Shown: piece by piece, positions 14,916 through 18,910 of the stretch
How the letters are laid out: every line of letters starts with the position of its first letter
Position numbering within the stretch: the stretch's first letter is position 1
Origin: JBNJEM01 sp051745935
GTDB lineage: Bacteria; Planctomycetota; Planctomycetia; Pirellulales; Pirellulaceae
DNA length: 18,910 nt
Assembly: GCA_051745935.1 (NCBI GenBank)
Contig: JBNJEM010000074.1
Coordinates: 1 to 18,910 of the forward strand
Reading direction: 5' to 3'
Program-made: the position numbers and the translations under genes
Notes under the pieces: generated by a model
What the model saw: only the letters and a program-made list of their open reading frames with translations
Database searches by the model: none
Told to the model about the DNA's origin: nothing

Positions 14916-17594
14916 ATGACGCCGCGAAATTTTGGTCTGGGCTTATCGGCGTTCTTCCTGACGTTGCCAGCTGCTTATGCGGCCGAAGTGCCGATCAACA
15001 AGATGCCGGTCAACGAGTGGGTAAAAGTGACCAAGAAGGCAGACCGGGGATACGTCTACGCACGGCCGGTTTTCGTTGCTGCCCGAGGGCAGGTACTGCA
15101 GTGGGGGTTGCCGTACGAGATGGCCTATAACGAGGTGATCGCCTTTGATCCCGCGGCGAGGAGGTGGATCGCCGACCACCCGGCTGCGCCAGAACAAGAA
15201 CTGCCGCGACGTTACCGGGACGAAGGCGGGGCCGGGGGGTTGCCGACGTTCGAGGAGAAGCTCACTTCGGGGGGCGCTCCGGTGCCCTGGGCCGTCTCCA
15301 ACGGTGCCTGTTACGTGCCTCGGCGCCGGGAGATCATCTACGGCGGATTGTATGGCTATCACGTGGAGACACGTGCGTGGCGGATGCTCGAGCCGACCTG
15401 GGTGCTTGGCGACCGGAAGTACCGCGAGCTCTTGCCCTGTGCGGCACTCAGCTATTGCTACGATCCGGTCAACGACCAGCTGGTTGCCTTCCCCCACCAC
15501 GGGATTCTAGGGACCTTCGAAACCTTCGACCTCATGGGCGGTCCGCAAATGGAGCGTCTACCGGGCGGTCACCGGGTTTTGGGCCACTACGGCACGCTGG
15601 TCTACCGCTTCGACGAGAACACGTGGCGCCAGGTCGGCCGGAAGATGGGTAGCGAGCAGGCCCGACGGGCCCGGTCGAAGTTGACGCCACTGGCGGCAGA
15701 GGTCAGCCGGCAGTCTGACCACGCTTATTGCCTCCGCCGCGAGCGGCGTGGAGAAAAGCCAGGGCCGGTGGCTTCGAAATTGAACGGACTGGCCGCGGCG
15801 GCCAAGCGGATCGTGGTGTTTGAGGGGGCGCAGGCGGAAGTGGGAAAGCTTGGTGCCCTGCTTGAGAAGGCCGCGGCTGCGGCCGAAGCCAGGAACTGGG
15901 GCGCTGTCGTCAAGGATTGCGGTGAGGCTCTCTGGCACATTGACGCCCTGCTCGACGGGAACCTGCGAACCGAGCCGCCGGCGCGCACCGGCACGCCGAT
16001 GGTTTACGACCCGAAGAACCGATGCATCGTGATGTTCGGCGGACACAGCGGGATTTGCCGCTACGACCTGCATCGGCCGGTGCACTACGGCGATCAGCCA
16101 GGCGCTTTGAGCTGCACGTGGATTTACGACTGCAAGACCCAACAGTGGCGCGAGGTCTCCTCAACCCATGGACCGCCCGCCGAACTGTGGCCGAAGATGG
16201 TTTACGACCCGGCATCCGAATTGGTGCTGTTGGTTGGTCGCGAGGCGATTTGGGGGTTGGACGCGGCCCAGGGAACTTGGCACCTGTTGCATGAGCCGGC
16301 GTGGGATGCCGAGGTTCCGCAGGCCAGGGGGTACGCCCTGCGGCACCACGTGGAGGAAGTCTGTCTCGACCCGGATCGGGAACTGCTTATGCTCATCCAG
16401 CCTCATGCCTCCACCGGCTCCCACTGGGACGGCACGGAGACGTTTCTCATGCATCTAGACGTTGGCAAGATGAAGCCCAGGACAGCGTCTGGGCAGCAGA
16501 AGCCGCCGCCGGTCCGTCCTCAGGTCATGCCGCCGGACGATCCGCAGTGGATGAAGAAACTGCAGACCCTGACGGCGAACACCTGGGTCGACAGCGACGC
16601 TGAGAACAAACCGCCACGCAAGGGTTACACCAGCGCGGCGTGCGACCCAGTTCGAGGAGATGTCTATTTCTTCGGAGGTGGGCACGGCGACTACCAGATC
16701 AATGATGTGCAGGTCTACCAAGTCGGGGCGAACCGGTGGGTGTACGCAGCCGGCGACAATAACGATTGGGTGCCGCCGACCGGCTGGGACGGCTGGTGCA
16801 TGGGCATCCACGGCGGGCCCAATGCCGGCCATCAGCGGAACTACTACTGCGCCGTCGATGGCCGCATGTTCAAGAGCGTGGGCACTTGTTCGGCCCGCTG
16901 GCCCAATCCCGAGATGAAAAAGGCTGGCGCGGCGCGGTTCGCTTATTTCTACGACATCGATCGGCATGGGGTTTGGCGAACAGTCGAAATCGACCGGGTC
17001 GAGCGCGGCCCGGACGTCTCGGGCACATGGGGCTGGCCGCACATGGCCACGCCCGACGGTCGTGTCATCGGCTTCGGCGGTCGGATGGAGCCGTACAACG
17101 GACGCTTCAGCTCGAAGACGAACTTCTTCAGCTACGACATCTACGGCAACCACCTCACCGTGCGAAACATTCCCCCGCCCTTTCCGTCGGCAACCCGTGA
17201 GTGCCGGCCGTTCTGTTTCGTGCCCGACAAGGCAGAACGGGGCCAAGTGCTGGTGGTCGAATCCGCCGAGAAGCCTCGGACGTGGCTTTATGACATTGCC
17301 GACAACGTCTTCACCGATGTGCAGGCGGCGAACCAGCCGAAGGGCGATCCGCGGACCGTGCTCTACATCGAAGAGCAGAACGCGGCCTTCGCGGTCATCG
17401 ACGACAAGCAATGGGTCTACTCCTTCGAAAAGAACGCCTGGGGACCGCTGCCGTTGCGCGGGCAGGACGGGCACGAAGTCGAGTTTTCACGGCCCTATGC
17501 CCAGACCGTCTTCTCGGCCAGGTACGGCGTCCTTGTCAACCTGCCGCGGACGGAGCTGCTGCGGCCGGATTTCAGCGAAGTGAAGTTCGAGTAA
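14916..17594 (+). CDS. Secreted Kelch/beta-propeller protein
   Basis: 892 aa with a Sec signal (MTPRNFGLGLSAFFLTLPAAYA, cut before AEV) and AGGAG 8 bases before the ATG. It contains repeated Kelch-like blades, each with a hydrophobic YDP...VVFGG-type strand and a later Trp: CYDPVNDQLVAF (181-192), VYDPKNRCIVMFGGHSG (363-379), MVYDPASELVLLV (428-440), and in the second half CDPVRGDVYFFGGGHGDYQIND and ATPDGRVIGFGG. A helical, Ala/Lys/Arg-rich insert (about 244-350) interrupts the first propeller, so there are probably two propellers. Such proteins bind ligands or partners; some relatives (galactose oxidase, NanM) are enzymes, but I see no copper site or other catalytic set. Function unknown. 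Repeat B3 starts right after its TAA. Confidence 0.85.
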   Translation: MTPRNFGLGLSAFFLTLPAAYAAEVPINKMPVNEWVKVTKKADRGYVYARPVFVAARGQVLQWGLPYEMAYNEVIAFDPAARRWIADHPAAPEQELPRRYRDEGGAGGLPTFEEKLTSGGAPVPWAVSNGACYVPRRREIIYGGLYGYHVETRAWRMLEPTWVLGDRKYRELLPCAALSYCYDPVNDQLVAFPHHGILGTFETFDLMGGPQMERLPGGHRVLGHYGTLVYRFDENTWRQVGRKMGSEQARRARSKLTPLAAEVSRQSDHAYCLRRERRGEKPGPVASKLNGLAAAAKRIVVFEGAQAEVGKLGALLEKAAAAAEARNWGAVVKDCGEALWHIDALLDGNLRTEPPARTGTPMVYDPKNRCIVMFGGHSGICRYDLHRPVHYGDQPGALSCTWIYDCKTQQWREVSSTHGPPAELWPKMVYDPASELVLLVGREAIWGLDAAQGTWHLLHEPAWDAEVPQARGYALRHHVEEVCLDPDRELLMLIQPHASTGSHWDGTETFLMHLDVGKMKPRTASGQQKPPPVRPQVMPPDDPQWMKKLQTLTANTWVDSDAENKPPRKGYTSAACDPVRGDVYFFGGGHGDYQINDVQVYQVGANRWVYAAGDNNDWVPPTGWDGWCMGIHGGPNAGHQRNYYCAVDGRMFKSVGTCSARWPNPEMKKAGAARFAYFYDIDRHGVWRTVEIDRVERGPDVSGTWGWPHMATPDGRVIGFGGRMEPYNGRFSSKTNFFSYDIYGNHLTVRNIPPPFPSATRECRPFCFVPDKAERGQVLVVESAEKPRTWLYDIADNVFTDVQAANQPKGDPRTVLYIEEQNAAFAVIDDKQWVYSFEKNAWGPLPLRGQDGHEVEFSRPYAQTVFSARYGVLVNLPRTELLRPDFSEVKFE

Positions 17595-17789
17595 ACCCTA
17601 TTGTTGCATAAAGACGGCGTAGGACGGGTCTCCAGGCCCGTCTTTTACAGCGCATAAATGTCTTTTTGCGGTTGTTTGAAGATCTCACATTTCGTGAGAT
17701 CCGCGGACACCAGATCAAGTACGATTTCGTACTTGAAAAGACGGGCCTGGAGACCCGTCCTACGCACTCCTTTTTGCAACGTTGGGGTG
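17595..17789 (+). repeat. Repeat B, copy 3 (195 bp), abutting a stop codon
   Basis: Starts ACCCTATTGTTGCATAAAG immediately after the TAA at 17592-17594 and ends TTTTTGCAACGTTGGGGT. Nearly identical to copy 2, including both core hairpins; the main differences are near the right end. Unlike copies 1 and 2 it has no repeat A beside it and lacks the TATA flanks. Confidence 0.9.
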
Positions 17790-17913
17790 AACTCTGAGCC
17801 GTGGCATGCTCCGTATCGGGCACATCTCATCATCGCCGAGCGGTCGAGTCCCGTGCCCGCGCCACTCGAACAATCGCTATAGATGATCCTCCAACGAACC
17901 CAGTGGAGACGAT

Positions 17914-17944
17914 CTGACAGTCAAAGGTGAAAAAAAGCTATACT
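17914..17944 (+). promoter_or_regulatory. Possible sigma-70-type promoter for the PilZ gene
   Basis: CTGACA at 17914-17919 and TATACT at 17939-17944, 19 bp apart and about 70 bp before the PilZ start codon. The -10 match is good, while the spacing is slightly long. The stretch 17790-18015 has no gene. Confidence 0.3.
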
Positions 17945-18015
17945 TTTACATGAGGTAGATTGAGATATTCTCGGCGTGATGACCTACGAACTTATTGTGA
18001 CCAGAGGTATGCGTC

Positions 18016-18855
18016 ATGAGCACCTCACGGTGGTCTGAAGAGGTGACGGCAACACCAAGGCGTGAGCACGTTGTCGAGAGACCAACTTTCAAGCAAGTTA
18101 GCGTCGACATGCTCAAACCTGGGGTGGTGCTAAAATACCCAGTTTTTGATGAGAAACACACCAAATTACTCGGGGCAAAAACAGAGATCTCCAACTCATT
18201 CGCGGATCGGCTAAAACAACGGCACGTCCATTCGGTCGTCGTTGAACAAACCGACATCGTCCGGCTCAATGACTTTCAACCTCCGTCGTCCACTCACCAC
18301 AATCAGCAGAGGCGTGTGGCCCGGTGTACATGGTGTGGCCAGGCTCTTCCACTGAATCTACCCAGTTCCGGAGAACCCTCTGTAACGTGGGCGTGTACCA
18401 AATGCGACGCGAAGTATCAGACGAGTGTTAACCCTGAACGGTACAGCGAACTGAATGATACCATTCGTCCTCTGAACGTGGATGTCCAGCATGCCCAGGT
18501 ACAACGCCCTCCCGATGAGATCGCGCGATTTGTTAATCGGCTGATTGAACCATCCTACCAGGGCTCCGAAAAGCGATCCCGTGAGCGGTATCCAATCTGT
18601 ATCCCCGTCGTGGCGCTGCCGCTGGATGAGAAATTCCGTCCAGTTGGAGACCCGGTTGTTTCCATGAGCCGGAATCTGTCCACTGATGGAATCGCACTCA
18701 TCCACAACAGGGCCCTAAAACCAAAATACCTGATCTTGGAACTGTCCTCGAATGACGGGACTCCCATCCAAATGGTGCTGGAAGTGCTACGCTGTCGTTC
18801 GGTCGGCCGGTTCTTTGAGATTGCAGGTAGATTTCTAATGAGAATGGACAACTAG
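18016..18855 (+). CDS. PilZ protein with DUF3391-like domain and zinc ribbon
   Basis: 279 aa, cytoplasmic, with AGAGG 8 bases before the ATG. Three parts are visible. Residues 28-78 (VSVDMLKPGVVLKYPVFDEK...LLGAKTEIS...RLKQRHVHSVVVE) look like the N-terminal domain that precedes HD-GYP phosphodiesterases (DUF3391-like). Residues 104-130 carry CTWC...CTKC, a four-cysteine zinc ribbon (C104, C107, C127, C130). Residues 186-275 are a PilZ domain with the c-di-GMP-binding RxxxR (R187, R191) and NxSxxG (N220, S222, G225) motifs intact. It should bind c-di-GMP and pass the signal to a partner through the ribbon or N-terminal domain. No HD-GYP or GGDEF domain is present. It appears monocistronic. Confidence 0.85.
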   Translation: MSTSRWSEEVTATPRREHVVERPTFKQVSVDMLKPGVVLKYPVFDEKHTKLLGAKTEISNSFADRLKQRHVHSVVVEQTDIVRLNDFQPPSSTHHNQQRRVARCTWCGQALPLNLPSSGEPSVTWACTKCDAKYQTSVNPERYSELNDTIRPLNVDVQHAQVQRPPDEIARFVNRLIEPSYQGSEKRSRERYPICIPVVALPLDEKFRPVGDPVVSMSRNLSTDGIALIHNRALKPKYLILELSSNDGTPIQMVLEVLRCRSVGRFFEIAGRFLMRMDN

Positions 18856-18910
18856 CACATTTCGTTGCGCGTCGATCCATTGCTGGATGAAGGTCACGTC
18901 CGCATCGGTG
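18835..18910 (-). CDS. 3' end of a convergent gene, partial
   Basis: The minus strand reads TDADVTFIQQWIDAQRNV and ends at a TAG at 18835-18837, overlapping the PilZ 3' end by about 20 bp. (D/E)xx.I..WID is the typical end of the cytochrome-c-like domains in planctomycete PSD1-type proteins. Only about 24 codons are inside the window, so this is tentative. Confidence 0.3.
   Translation of the reverse strand, partial: TDADVTFIQQWIDAQRNVLVVHSH

Noticed and set aside
15558..17474. Long minus-strand frames (up to 339 codons) opposite the Kelch gene
   Set aside because: Mirror frames of a high-GC gene; no start signal or protein family, whereas the plus strand has signal peptide and Kelch motifs.

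Overview
The window looks like a chromosomal piece of a planctomycete (Pirellulales-like). The clues are a Tat-exported ThuA-domain protein, large secreted hypothetical proteins, long intergenic regions, and many short perfect palindromes scattered between genes. No phage, plasmid, tRNA, rRNA or CRISPR feature was found. The taxonomic call is an inference from gene style, not from a marker gene.

Left part (1-6.9 kb), mostly minus strand: a small protein coupled by an ATGA overlap to an AbiEii-like nucleotidyltransferase; a 104-bp repeat (A1); a secreted protein I do not recognise (1547-2557), whose start region carries a run of nine G; about 1.5 kb with no convincing gene; a DUF3999 C-terminal fragment and a 5'-truncated DUF2339 membrane protein, which look like the remains of a DUF2339-DUF3999 pair after deletions; and a Tat-exported ThuA-like protein.

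Centre (7.0-14.1 kb): the functional core, two divergent gene pairs that together spell out N-acetylmuramic acid scavenging. On the minus strand a sodium:solute symporter is followed 20 bp later by an 800-aa exported fusion of an AmiE/beta-lactamase-fold serine hydrolase with a NamZ (DUF1343, GH171) exo-muramidase. On the plus strand murQ (MurNAc-6-phosphate etherase) overlaps by ATGA with a BadF-type amino-sugar kinase. The inferred route is: strip stem peptides, release MurNAc, import it, phosphorylate it, then convert MurNAc-6-P to GlcNAc-6-P plus lactate.

Right part (14.1-18.9 kb): a spacer with strong hairpins and a decayed ABC-transporter ATPase fragment; an 892-aa secreted Kelch/beta-propeller protein; a B-type repeat starting exactly at its stop codon; a c-di-GMP-type PilZ protein with a zinc ribbon; and the tail of a convergent gene at the window edge.

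Two interspersed repeat families run through the window. Repeat A is 104 bp in all three copies (1127, 7147, 11918). Repeat B is about 195 bp (three copies: 7250, 12023, 17595), with roughly 50-bp terminal inverted repeats containing GACGGGTCTCCAGGCCCGTC. A and B are adjacent twice, and the B core lies in opposite orientations in those two composites. B resembles a MITE or large palindromic element with no transposase of its own.
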